Source of the DNA: Bacteroidales bacterium
GTDB taxonomy: Bacteria; Bacteroidota; Bacteroidia; Bacteroidales; PWNQ01
NCBI GenBank assembly: GCA_021738505.1
Contig: JAIPBW010000003.1
Coordinates: forward strand, 18,531 to 82,530
DNA: 64,000 nt
Reading direction: 5' to 3'
The notes under the pieces were generated by a model. That model did not search any database. It was not told where the DNA came from and worked only from the letters and a program-made list of their open reading frames with translations. Of this stretch, positions 10,252 to 19,947 are shown piece after piece. The translations under genes and the position numbers were made by a program. The number at the start of each line of letters is the position of its first letter. Positions within the stretch are counted from its first letter, which is position 1.

Positions 10252-11556
10252 ATGAGCATTTTCATCTTAAAGGATTTAACGCAAAGAGAAAGGAAGGCTT
10301 TTCTTTTGCACATGCTTTTTTCCTTTATTGAAGGGGCTATTAAAGGTGTTTTGGTATTAAATGAATTTGTGTTTCTGAAAAGCCTGAAGGGCAGCGACTA
10401 TCAGCTTGGCTTTTTGTTTCAGTTCAGTGTTGTTGTATTTGTTTTTCTGATCTTTATTAGTGAATTCATCCGTAGAATGCCCTACAAAAGAAAAGTACTG
10501 CGCTACACGGGCATTATCACAAGGCTTCCTCTTTTATTGCTGGCATTTTTCCCGCAAAGTACGGAAGTAGTGACTTCTTCAGAAATCTATCACCTGATCT
10601 TTCTGGGTATATTTTTAATATTCTTTCTCTATCAGCCTATCGTATTTCCTATTATCAACCTACTGCTCAAGCATAATTACCGGGAAGAAAACTTTGGCAA
10701 ATTATATAGCTACGGACAAACGTTGCACAAAATCACCATGTTAGTAGTAACTTTTGCTTATGGCTTTTTATTGGATACGGATTATTTTGCCTTCACCTAC
10801 ATCTGGCCATTAATGGGAGTTTTGGGGATATTTTCCATTTATATGCTTTCCCTTATTGATTACACCCCGACAATAAAAAAACAATCCAAAAAGCCTTTTT
10901 TCGAAAATGTAAAACAGTCCATCATGAACATGACAAACATCCTGAAAAACCATAAAGCCTATTTGCATTTTGAATTGGGCTTTTTGTTCTATGGTTTCGC
11001 ATTCATGTCTTCGGCTACTGTTATTGTTATATTCTTTGACAAGGAATTGGGCCTGAATTACTCATCTATGGCATTTTATAAAAACAGTTATAATGTTTTG
11101 GCTATATTGTTATTACCATTCTTTGGGCGGTTAATAGGAAAGTTCGATCCCCGTGTTTATGGCATGTTCACTTATGGCTCTATCCTCATTTTCATATTAT
11201 TTGTTGCCTTAACAGACTTTTACCAGGGACATACAGTTATTATGGGCATCAATATTTATTACATGCTAATTGGTTATATTCTTTTCCATGGTATTTTCGC
11301 CGCATCAATGCCCCTGCTTTTCAGTATCGGTTCTTCCTATTTCTGCGACAAAGAGGAAGCCGACTCTTATCAGGCGGTACATTTGTCACTAGTGGGAATT
11401 CGGGCTCTTTTTGCTCCCTTATTGGGTGTCTTTTTCTATCAAAATTTTGGGTTCACCGTGAATTTTGCCATCGGCATTTTGGCATTAACCGGCGCAATTG
11501 GTATTTTATGGTATTCCAAAAAAAATGTTAAAGACCTAAAGTTTCGAAACAATTAG
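10252..11556 (+). CDS. MFS-like multi-pass transporter
   Basis: About 12 hydrophobic segments; internal ATG at 10252 (MSIFILKDLTQRERKAF) preferred over the ORF-track start at 10135. Confidence 0.65.
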   Translation: MSIFILKDLTQRERKAFLLHMLFSFIEGAIKGVLVLNEFVFLKSLKGSDYQLGFLFQFSVVVFVFLIFISEFIRRMPYKRKVLRYTGIITRLPLLLLAFFPQSTEVVTSSEIYHLIFLGIFLIFFLYQPIVFPIINLLLKHNYREENFGKLYSYGQTLHKITMLVVTFAYGFLLDTDYFAFTYIWPLMGVLGIFSIYMLSLIDYTPTIKKQSKKPFFENVKQSIMNMTNILKNHKAYLHFELGFLFYGFAFMSSATVIVIFFDKELGLNYSSMAFYKNSYNVLAILLLPFFGRLIGKFDPRVYGMFTYGSILIFILFVALTDFYQGHTVIMGINIYYMLIGYILFHGIFAASMPLLFSIGSSYFCDKEEADSYQAVHLSLVGIRALFAPLLGVFFYQNFGFTVNFAIGILALTGAIGILWYSKKNVKDLKFRNN

Positions 11557-11607
11557 ATATTTTTGCCGTTTACAAGAATTCATACACAGAAATCAAAATC
11601 ATAAAAT

Positions 11608-12729
11608 ATGAGTATTCGAAAAACTCTCCTTTTCATTCTCTTTCTGGCCATCTCAACTTTTAGTTTTGGACAACAGAACTACAATCTGACGATCAAAGCA
11701 GGCCTCAATAATTTGAAAGACACAACTACAGTGCGGTTAATGAAACTAAACCAGAAACAAACCGAAGTCATTGATAAAAAACAGGCTATTCCGGGCCAAA
11801 AGTTTATAATGAACACCCGGATCGAAAAAGCAGGGTTTTACCAGCTCTCAGAAAGTAAAGGTAATTATATGATTTTAATTACTGAACCCGGGGAGAAACT
11901 GTCTATTCAGGTTGACATGGATAATTTCAGCAGGCCTCAGGTTAAAGGTAGTCCGGCAACAGAACTTTTTTATGATTTTTTACCTAAAATTGTGAAGCTC
12001 CAAGACAAAAAAGACTCATTAGAAAATGTTTACACAAAGCTCCGCACTTCAGATGACACGGTTTCACGCGAGCAGAAAGAAAACCTTGTTGATACTTTCA
12101 GAAACACAGAAAAAAAGGAAAAAAAGGTAATACAACAAATGATCCAAAATAACCCGAAGAGCCTGGTAGGATTGATGTTTGTTGATCAACTTAATACAAA
12201 AAACCATTTTGATTTGCTAAATCTATATGCAACCAATCTTGAAGAGGAGTATCCCAAAAATAAATTTGTTCAGGCGTTCTATAAAAAGGTTACAAATGCA
12301 GCTTTAACAGTTAAAGGCAAGCCTGCTCCCGAGATCGATCTCCCTACTCCGGACGGAGAAAACATGCAACTATCCGATTTAAAAGGAAAAGTTGTTCTTA
12401 TCGATTTTTGGGCAAGCTGGTGTTCTCCATGTAGAAAGGAAAATCCGGAAATGGTTAAGCTTTACAACAAATACAAAGATGACGGCTTCACCATCTTCGG
12501 CGTATCGTTGGATAAAAAAAGAAAGTCGTGGCTTGATGCGATAGAAAAAGACAGCCTAATCTGGTATCATGTTTCAGATTTAAAAGGATGGAAATCAAAA
12601 GCAGCACAAAAATACAATGTTAGCTCTATACCGCATACGGTATTAGTAGACAAAGAAGGGCGAATTATTGCCACAGGCCTTCGAGGTGAGCCTTTGAAGG
12701 AAAAGCTGGAAAAGATCTTCGGTCATTAA
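11608..12729 (+). CDS. TlpA-family thiol:disulfide oxidoreductase with N-terminal DUF4369-like domain
   Basis: Signal peptide; VVLIDFWASWCSPCRKENPEMVKLYNKY (CXXC); SSIPHTVLVDKEGRI. Confidence 0.92.
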   Translation: MSIRKTLLFILFLAISTFSFGQQNYNLTIKAGLNNLKDTTTVRLMKLNQKQTEVIDKKQAIPGQKFIMNTRIEKAGFYQLSESKGNYMILITEPGEKLSIQVDMDNFSRPQVKGSPATELFYDFLPKIVKLQDKKDSLENVYTKLRTSDDTVSREQKENLVDTFRNTEKKEKKVIQQMIQNNPKSLVGLMFVDQLNTKNHFDLLNLYATNLEEEYPKNKFVQAFYKKVTNAALTVKGKPAPEIDLPTPDGENMQLSDLKGKVVLIDFWASWCSPCRKENPEMVKLYNKYKDDGFTIFGVSLDKKRKSWLDAIEKDSLIWYHVSDLKGWKSKAAQKYNVSSIPHTVLVDKEGRIIATGLRGEPLKEKLEKIFGH

Positions 12730-12821
12730 GCACACACGACAGGCCGGCTGGAAATTTTGCTGCACTGCCACTATATGAACATAGATTTCACCTAATTTTC
12801 TCTTTTTATCCGGATCAGATG

Positions 12822-12853
12822 AAACAGGATTATCTCCTGAGCTAATCCTGTTT
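12822..12853. terminator. Perfect 11-bp inverted repeat between convergent genes; possible terminator
   Basis: AAACAGGATTA-tctcctgagc-TAATCCTGTTT; right arm overlaps the 3' end of the minus-strand exonuclease ORF; no strong U tract. Confidence 0.4.
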
Positions 12854-13561
12854 GATTACTTTGATATTCTCTTCTTTAATCAAAGGCTGCGTTCGGTAAC
12901 GCAAGTATAATTGCGCCACAGCCAGTGTATCTTTTTCACAATAAGAAACAATCCGTTCGAGCTCATTTTCCTGCCAATAAACATACCCTACATCGGCACC
13001 ACTAATATCGTCTTTAGGAGTAGGTATATCAAATATGGCGGTTAATAAATCCAGAGAGGTATAATGTTTATAATCGCCAAATTTCCATAATTCGAGCGTA
13101 TCCAGATGCTTAACCTCCCAGGGTTTCTTTCCGGGCGTATTTAAAATACCCGGCAACGGAATTCCATTGATCAGCATGCGGCGGGCAATATAGGGAAAGT
13201 CAAACTCTTTGCCGTTATGTGCACATAAATAATGATGCTCAGTGGCAAAATACGCATTTAGCATTGAAGCAAAACTTTCAAGCAATTTTTTTTCATCATC
13301 GCCATAAAAAGAAGTAAGTCGAAATTCTTCACCGGCAAAATATCCTACAGAAATGACGATAATTTTCCCGAACTCGGCATAAATACCGGCACTCTGATAC
13401 AGGCTCTGCGGCGTATCATCTTCATTTTTGGCTATTCTCCGGGCCTTTTTGTCCCACAGCTTTTGCATTCTCTCCGAAAGATTGCCATATTCGGGCTTTT
13501 CCGAAACGGTCTCGATGTCCAGAAACAAGATCTTACCCGGATCAATATTTGCTAACTTCAT
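12842..13561 (-). CDS. Predicted 3'-5' exonuclease, PolB-like DEDDy family
   Basis: ILFLDIETVSEKPEYGNL; YLCAHNGKEFDFPYIARRML; IVSYCEKDTLAVAQLYLR. Confidence 0.88.
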   Translation of the reverse strand: MKLANIDPGKILFLDIETVSEKPEYGNLSERMQKLWDKKARRIAKNEDDTPQSLYQSAGIYAEFGKIIVISVGYFAGEEFRLTSFYGDDEKKLLESFASMLNAYFATEHHYLCAHNGKEFDFPYIARRMLINGIPLPGILNTPGKKPWEVKHLDTLELWKFGDYKHYTSLDLLTAIFDIPTPKDDISGADVGYVYWQENELERIVSYCEKDTLAVAQLYLRYRTQPLIKEENIKVIKQD

Positions 13562-13711
13562 AAGTTTTTCTTTTGAACAAATTTAGCAAAATTATTTTGA
13601 GAATATAAATTTGAAGTAGTAGAATAAAAGACACAACGAAATCAATAACGCTAACATTCGACTAAAAATTTGTCGCTCAATCTTTATTCACTAAAAACGT
13701 TTAAAATTAAG

Positions 13712-13719
13712 TATCTTTG
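13712..13719 (+). promoter_or_regulatory. Bacteroidetes-type -7 element TAnnTTTG (TATCTTTG)
   Basis: TATCTTTG 19 bp before the ORF start at 13738. Confidence 0.4.
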
Positions 13720-13737
13720 AATACGTTTCACTATTAA

Positions 13738-15054
13738 ATGAATGGAAAGAATATGAACAAGCTTTTTCTTTATGCCCTACTGATATTATCGGGCATTTTA
13801 CTTGCTTTTGCCTGCCAAAAGAAAGGGGATGTCCAGGATCCGGAAATAGAAATTACCCAACCGGAATCCAACAGCTATTTTTCCGTTCCCGATAGTATCC
13901 ATGTTAAAGCTGACATCAGAGACAATGAAAACATCAAATGGGTCCAGCTTTCCCTGGTAAATAAAGACCAAACCCCTGTAGCAGCAACAAAAACTATACA
14001 ACCGATTGACCGGAAAGAATATCACCTGGACACATATTATCATGTGGAAGATATCCTTTTAAATAGCGGCGAATATTACATGCAGGTTCGGGTTTCTGAT
14101 GGCACAAACACAAGAAACGGTCTTAAGAAGGTTTATATTAACGAAGCCGAACGCAAGCTTAAGTATTTTCTAATTGTTACAGCTTCCAACCCCAATCAAG
14201 TCAGCCTATACAGTCTGGATTCCAGCGCGTCAAAGAATTATATTACAAGCGAACCTATCGATTACTTCGCAAGTACTTTCCATTCGCGTAATCAACAATT
14301 GATTATAGCCGGAAAATCAGTATACGGGGTGAAAGCATTTCATGCTAAAGACTATCAAAAAGCATGGAATTTTCAGGCTTCGGGTAATCCTGTAGGCTCT
14401 TATTTCAGAGCTCTTACGAAAACAGAAGATAACATTTTGCTGGGCATTTACAATGGAGAAATAATTGAGATCAACAAGAGCGGCAACAAAATCAGAACCT
14501 ACGATTCGGATAACAATTTGTTTTCTTATCAGCTTTTAAAAACAGAAAACTTTTTGATCGCTGCTCAACAGGATGTTCCGGCCAACAAGCAATTTATAAC
14601 AAGCTTCTTTCCTGACTGGGGTGGTGTTCATAATCAACAATTCAGCAACTTCAAATCTAAAGCACTTTATCCCATGGGACCAAAAGAAGTCCTCATCCCG
14701 GGCAACCACAACAATCAAGGCGGGATATGGCAATACGATTTAACTTCGTTGACACTTTGGAAAGCCAGGTCGATTTCGCAGGGTAAGATACATACTAGCT
14801 GCCAAATATCGGATAATGACTACCTAATTGCAGGCAACAATCAAATATATTGGTATCAGGTACACATAAACAGTTTAACAACCTGGAAACAGAATACCTC
14901 CGTAGATAAAATCTATTATGATGAACTTACAAACAGTGTAATTACTGTAAACGGACAAAAACTTCGTTTTCTGGATTTTCCGATACCCACATTGAAAGAT
15001 GAAACCAACTTTTCAGAAAATATTCATGCAGTACATCCTGTTTATAACAAGTAA
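13738..15054 (+). CDS. Lipoprotein with N-terminal Ig-like domain and predicted beta-propeller
   Basis: LLILSGILLAFACQKK lipobox; DPEIEITQPESNSYFSVPDSIHVKADIRDNENIKWVQLSLVN. Confidence 0.65.
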   Translation: MNGKNMNKLFLYALLILSGILLAFACQKKGDVQDPEIEITQPESNSYFSVPDSIHVKADIRDNENIKWVQLSLVNKDQTPVAATKTIQPIDRKEYHLDTYYHVEDILLNSGEYYMQVRVSDGTNTRNGLKKVYINEAERKLKYFLIVTASNPNQVSLYSLDSSASKNYITSEPIDYFASTFHSRNQQLIIAGKSVYGVKAFHAKDYQKAWNFQASGNPVGSYFRALTKTEDNILLGIYNGEIIEINKSGNKIRTYDSDNNLFSYQLLKTENFLIAAQQDVPANKQFITSFFPDWGGVHNQQFSNFKSKALYPMGPKEVLIPGNHNNQGGIWQYDLTSLTLWKARSISQGKIHTSCQISDNDYLIAGNNQIYWYQVHINSLTTWKQNTSVDKIYYDELTNSVITVNGQKLRFLDFPIPTLKDETNFSENIHAVHPVYNK

Positions 15055-15105
15055 TTTATACTTTTGGCCCCAGTAAAAAACAAAATTCCGGAAAAAATTA
15101 AAGGT

Positions 15106-15798
15106 ATGCAAAGGAATATTATTAAAACAGAAGATGGATCGCACACTTTATATGTTGACGAGCTGAACGAGCATTATCATAGTACTCATGGAGCCATAAA
15201 GGAATCGGAACATGTGTTTATTCAACACGGATTTCATAACGCCGGAAAATGGCTCAACCCGCTTAACATATTGGAGATTGGTTTTGGAAGCGGATTAAAT
15301 GCATTATTAACATTTCGTGAGAACCAAAAAGAAAATCGCAAGATCAATTACATTGCTGTTGAGCCCTATCCTTTATCTAAAGATGAAACAAATACTTTAA
15401 ACTATCCGAAACTTGTTTCCTTTGATAATGCTGATAAAATCTATTCTTCTTTGCATAAACCATCCGAATCGCCTTTCTTTATCGGAGATAATTTCATCTT
15501 ATTACCCTTGCATCAAAAGATCCAGGACATAAACCTAAAAGAAGAAAGCATCAATGTTATCTATTTTGATGCTTTTTCTCCTTCTGTTTCACCTGAGATG
15601 TGGGAAGGAAAAATATTCAAGAAACTCTACGATGCACTTGAATGGCAGGGTGTTCTTGTAACATACTCAGCCAGCGGCCAGGTTAAACGTACGCTTAAAG
15701 AAGCCGGATTTTCTTTGGAACATCCCGAAGGGCCTCAAGGCAAAAGAGAAATTACAGTAGCAAAGAAACAGAAATCATGGTCTGAAATCTTATCCTGA
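15106..15798 (+). CDS. mnmD: MnmC-like/MnmD tRNA (5-methylaminomethyl-2-thiouridine) methyltransferase (DUF752)
   Basis: TEDGSHTLYVDELNEHYHSTHGAIKESEHVFIQHGF; NILEIGFGSGLNALLT; VIYFDAFSPSVSPEMW; ATG at 15106 preferred over TTG at 15064. Confidence 0.88.
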   Translation: MQRNIIKTEDGSHTLYVDELNEHYHSTHGAIKESEHVFIQHGFHNAGKWLNPLNILEIGFGSGLNALLTFRENQKENRKINYIAVEPYPLSKDETNTLNYPKLVSFDNADKIYSSLHKPSESPFFIGDNFILLPLHQKIQDINLKEESINVIYFDAFSPSVSPEMWEGKIFKKLYDALEWQGVLVTYSASGQVKRTLKEAGFSLEHPEGPQGKREITVAKKQKSWSEILS

Positions 15799-16250
15799 TG
15801 AACGATTCAAATCATTTCAACATTCGTATTTACGGGCTATTATTTAATGAATACCAGCAGTTACTGCTTACGGACGAATACCGTTTGAACATGTACATGA
15901 CAAAATTTCCCGGCGGCGGATTGGAACCGGGAGAGGGTACAATAGACTGCCTGAAACGAGAGTGCAGTGAAGAACTAGGGCAGCAACCTGTGGATATTCA
16001 TCATTTTTATACTACCGATTTTTATCAGCCGACAAAATATCTGGGTAAAAACCAACAACTTATAAGCATCTATTATACAGGAAAATTAATAAAACCTTAT
16101 CAATTTGAGATTTCGCAAAAGCCCTTTGATTTCAAGGAGATAGACGGTATGCAAACTTTTCGATGGAAAAAACCAACAGAAATTCAACCTTCCGAATTAA
16201 CAATGCCCATTGACAAAATCGTAATTGAAAAGTTAAAGAACTACTATTAA
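15798..16250 (+). CDS. NUDIX hydrolase
   Basis: PGGGLEPGEGTIDCLKRECSEELG Nudix box; ATG overlaps upstream stop (ATGA). Confidence 0.93.
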   Translation: MNDSNHFNIRIYGLLFNEYQQLLLTDEYRLNMYMTKFPGGGLEPGEGTIDCLKRECSEELGQQPVDIHHFYTTDFYQPTKYLGKNQQLISIYYTGKLIKPYQFEISQKPFDFKEIDGMQTFRWKKPTEIQPSELTMPIDKIVIEKLKNYY

Positions 16251-16291
16251 ATTAACGAACCAGGCCTATCAGTATATGCAGAAGTAACGAA

Positions 16292-16567
16292 TTATCTGAC
16301 AAAAAATTCGTCGTATTCCGCAAAAGGAATTTCTTCTATATCAACATTTACAACATGAGCCATGGAAGGGCCTTTTCTACACCAGCTCAAAAATTCGTTC
16401 AATTTTGATTCTTCTCCACTTGCAACAATTTTCACTGAACCATCAGGTCTGTTTTGCACATACCCTGCCACACCCAAATTTTTGGCTATTTCTCTTGCAG
16501 AAAAACGAAATCCGACACCTTGAACGCGGCCTTCTATCTTAATCTTGTACGTATGTTTCATAATCAA
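16292..16567 (-). CDS. acyP: Acylphosphatase
   Basis: KIKIEGRVQGVGFRFSAREIAKNLGVAGYVQNRPDGSVKIVASG. Confidence 0.96.
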   Translation of the reverse strand: MIMKHTYKIKIEGRVQGVGFRFSAREIAKNLGVAGYVQNRPDGSVKIVASGEESKLNEFLSWCRKGPSMAHVVNVDIEEIPFAEYDEFFVR

Positions 16568-16727
16568 TATTATTTTGTTTTGTTACAAAAATATGACCGA
16601 AAAATTGAAAAACAGAAATTCCCATATAAGGAAAAATCAATGCATTAAAAAGAAGGATTGTTTTATCTATAGTTATTTGTTACAAATCAACTATTGTGAA
16701 CTACATTTTTTTATGAATAGTTACAGG

Positions 16728-17081
16728 CTAAAAAGGTATTAAACCATTAAAAAACGCTGCAATTTTCTTTACCCATTTTCTGTTAGGTTTTGCCTGTTCT
16801 TTTATTCGTTTGTAGTAGACATGAAAGTTATGAAAATCCCGGAGCACTCCTTTCTGAACTTCTTTGGCATCCACGTAATGCCCTAAAGGTTTTTGGGTTA
16901 ACTCTTTTTCAAATTTATCCAAATCTTCTGCCTCTCCTTCGACCTCTAAATAAACATGGCTTTTATTCCCGTTTTGAATAAACCCATTAATGTTGTTCCT
17001 AATGGCATAAATCTGCGCATAATAGAAAAAATCAATAGCTCTCAGGTTTCCGGTAAGTATTATGTTGCGATGCTCTATCAT
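16728..17081 (-). CDS. Degenerate acylphosphatase-like protein
   Basis: ILTGNLRAIDFFYYAQIYAIRNNINGFIQNGNKSHVYLEVEGEAEDLDKF aligns with the AcyP core but has lost the GFR arginine. Confidence 0.7.
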   Translation of the reverse strand: MIEHRNIILTGNLRAIDFFYYAQIYAIRNNINGFIQNGNKSHVYLEVEGEAEDLDKFEKELTQKPLGHYVDAKEVQKGVLRDFHNFHVYYKRIKEQAKPNRKWVKKIAAFFNGLIPF

Positions 17082-17240
17082 TTAAACTTTGTAAGAAATT
17101 AAATTTTTTTTTGGCTATTATGCTATTATTAGATTATTCTAATCAAATATAATATTTTATTTACGATTATAAAGAAAATTTAAAATAATTACAAACCAAA
17201 TGTAAATTTGTTTTCACGGTCTTTTATAATATTTTCTCTT

Positions 17241-17834
17241 TTACGAACTAATCAAACGTCGCTCAATTTTCTTTTTAATTTGCAAGGGTTCATAAACACG
17301 CCAATTAAATATCTCATCTTCGAATTCGGGGAAACACACTATTTCATCCAGGTCAGCCTGCATGAATTCCCGTATAACATGTTCACGAAAACTTAAGGCA
17401 AATATATACCCTTCCGGCTCAATATCTTCTTCCCATTCCTGATAATAATCATCATCCCCGGAATGAAAATTGAGCACATTCTCTCCAATCAGAATAAATT
17501 TTTTAATTCCTTGCCTGTTCATAGGGTCAATGAGATTATTTTTAAGGTACATAATGTCATTGTATAGGATATCGTTCCACTCACCCAATAATTCAATAAT
17601 GGCGAACTCGTGCTCGTAATTCACATAAAGCACTTTTGAGACCAATGTAGCAGACCCAAACAAATCCCATTGAGGGTGTATAAAGTAGTTGTAGATCGCA
17701 TGTGTAAACTCCACTTCACTATAAACCCGTCCATAAAACGGAGATTTAGGATCTTCCGATGCAATGTAATAGTGTCGCCAGGAAAAAAAAGGTTCAATCA
17801 AATGCATAATGTAATCCTTGTGATTTGAGTTCAT
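17241..17834 (-). CDS. Conserved-type hypothetical protein, acidic/aromatic rich
   Basis: 197-aa ORF without competing frame; IEPFFSWRHYYIASEDPKSPFYGR. Confidence 0.65.
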   Translation of the reverse strand: MNSNHKDYIMHLIEPFFSWRHYYIASEDPKSPFYGRVYSEVEFTHAIYNYFIHPQWDLFGSATLVSKVLYVNYEHEFAIIELLGEWNDILYNDIMYLKNNLIDPMNRQGIKKFILIGENVLNFHSGDDDYYQEWEEDIEPEGYIFALSFREHVIREFMQADLDEIVCFPEFEDEIFNWRVYEPLQIKKKIERRLISS

Positions 17835-17990
17835 CTGTTAAAGTAGAAAAACCAATTAATCTACTTTATCCAAAAGACAGATCCTGTTTTTACTATAGCG
17901 TTTTTTGCTCTGCGATATTGTAAACTATCTATTTCAAAGGATTAAATTTTTATTACCCCGCTGTTTTGCAGATCTTACCGGGTGTTTCTT

Positions 17991-18653
17991 TTAATATTCT
18001 ATTGTAATTTTAGTTGTATCAAAAGGTTCAATATAAACAGAGTCCGGGCCATACAGATTTGTTGAATTATTAATTGTTACATTGTACTCATAACTATAAT
18101 AGTCTCCTCCCGGGGCTATACATACAAAGGTCGTATCGAAATACTGTCCATATCCGTGGATGTATTCAGAAGGACAACAATCTATACATTCATATTGTCC
18201 GGCATCCAGAAAGCGTAAAACAATATGGTCATTTTCGTTATATGAGGAAACATTGTTGATTTCTGTTTTAATATACCCTTTACTTGCTAAATTAAAAGAC
18301 ATATTTACTTGCTGCTCTGCTTCAAATACATCGGGGGCATATTCTTCCCTAAAAGGTATATAGGAATCTTTGCGTACTGTAATCCTGTAATCGGAAGATC
18401 TTTCTTTCTCATATTGGAGCTGATAAGAACCATCGGATGATGTTGTTGCTGAGACAAGCTTTTGATAACCGGCATTATAAACACTGGAAGAAACAGGTTT
18501 ATTATCAAGAATAACAGTTGCATCCGAAACTCCATTTCCTGTATTTGTATTTATCACTTTTCCTTCAACCGTTATGTTCTGTTCATCTTTTTCACAGGAA
18601 CTAAAACCTAACAATAGCAAGCAAGAAAAGACCAATAAACTATATTTTTTCAT
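17991..18653 (-). CDS. Lipoprotein with carboxypeptidase-regulatory-like domain
   Basis: VFSCLLLLGFSSCEKDE lipobox; VEGKVINTNTGNGVSDATVILDNKPVS...DGSYQLQYE. Confidence 0.8.
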   Translation of the reverse strand: MKKYSLLVFSCLLLLGFSSCEKDEQNITVEGKVINTNTGNGVSDATVILDNKPVSSSVYNAGYQKLVSATTSSDGSYQLQYEKERSSDYRITVRKDSYIPFREEYAPDVFEAEQQVNMSFNLASKGYIKTEINNVSSYNENDHIVLRFLDAGQYECIDCCPSEYIHGYGQYFDTTFVCIAPGGDYYSYEYNVTINNSTNLYGPDSVYIEPFDTTKITIEY

Positions 18654-18753
18654 ACGTCTGATTATACATAATTCTTATATATATAACTCATGCTATTTGC
18701 ATTTTGTTTTCCTTTTATCCAAATATCATCATACAAATTATCTTACAAATATA

Positions 18754-18803
18754 AAACCTCCATGGCAGTTGTAGTTGTTTTCGAGACATAAGAGAATGAT
18801 TAA
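18754..18803 (+). repeat. Dispersed repeat, copy A (partner at 28310-28355)
   Basis: AAACCTCCATGGC...TTTTCGAgACATAaGAGAATGATTAA shared with copy B. Confidence 0.65.
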
Positions 18804-18921
18804 TATACAGGCGAATTGGCGATAATTGGACTGATCGAACAAAGCGACGTAAAGGATCAACGATTTAACAGACAGCCTAAAATTGTGTTTTTGCAAAAAA
18901 TTAATTTAAACAATAGCAACA

Positions 18922-18959
18922 TAAAAAAACCGGGCGATTAACCCGGCTATTTTTTTTTG
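18922..18959 (-). terminator. Rho-independent terminator of rpoD
   Basis: CCGGGcgattaaCCCGG stem; reading minus strand it is followed by a T run. Confidence 0.75.
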
Positions 18960-18969
18960 TCCACAAATT

Positions 18970-19836
18970 TTATTCTCCAAGATAAGCTTTTAAAAGCTTG
19001 CTTCTTGATTTTTGTTTCAATCTACGTATCGCTTTCTCTTTGATCTGCCGAACGCGTTCGCGTGTAAGCTCAAATTCAGCACCTATTTCTTCGAGTGTCA
19101 TTCCATGATTTCGGCCAATGCCGTAGTAATACGTGACAACATCACGTTCTTTCTCGGGTAATGTAGCTAATGAACGCCGGATTTCTTTTACCAGCGATTC
19201 TTTCATCAAATCATCATCTGCATCCGGAGAGTCATCATTAACAAATACATCAATCATACTGGTATCTTCACCATCCACGAGCGGTGCATCCATGGAAACA
19301 TGTCTTGATGAAATCTTCATAGCCGTATTCACTTTATCTTCCGGCAATTCCATTGAAGTTGCAATTTCATCAGACAAAGGTGCACGTTCATATTTTTGCT
19401 CAAGCTTTGATTTTTGCTTGGCTATTTTATTAAGTGACCCCACCTGGTTTAATGGCAAACGAACAATCCTTGATTGCTCTGCCAAAGCTTGAAGTATAGA
19501 TTGGCGAATCCACCACACGGCATAAGAAATAAATTTAAATCCGCGTGTTTCATCAAATCGTTTTGCTGCTTTAATCAACCCAAGATTTCCTTCATTGATC
19601 AGGTCAGGAAGGCTAAGCCCCTGATTTTGATATTGCTTTGCAACGGAAACGACAAAGCGCAGGTTAGCTTTAGTTAACTTTTCCAGGGCAACCTGGTCTC
19701 CTTGCTTAATTCTTTTCGCAAGCTGAACCTCTTCTTCGGCTGTAATCAGCTCTTCCTTTCCGATATCCTGAAGATATTTGTCAAGTGATGCTGTTTCACG
19801 ATTCGTAATGGACTTGGAAATCTTTAGTTGTCTCAT
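18970..19836 (-). CDS. rpoD: RNA polymerase primary sigma factor (RpoD/SigA)
   Basis: [84 protein letters not shown]. Confidence 0.97.
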   Translation of the reverse strand: MRQLKISKSITNRETASLDKYLQDIGKEELITAEEEVQLAKRIKQGDQVALEKLTKANLRFVVSVAKQYQNQGLSLPDLINEGNLGLIKAAKRFDETRGFKFISYAVWWIRQSILQALAEQSRIVRLPLNQVGSLNKIAKQKSKLEQKYERAPLSDEIATSMELPEDKVNTAMKISSRHVSMDAPLVDGEDTSMIDVFVNDDSPDADDDLMKESLVKEIRRSLATLPEKERDVVTYYYGIGRNHGMTLEEIGAEFELTRERVRQIKEKAIRRLKQKSRSKLLKAYLGE

Positions 19837-19947
19837 GTTTTTCCTATATATTTAAGTGGCTGTAAATCAGGTTATTGCATAATTCTTTTTGAGGGTACAA
19901 ATATACGCATTTTTTAAATACTTGTCAACCCTTAATTTTACCATTTT

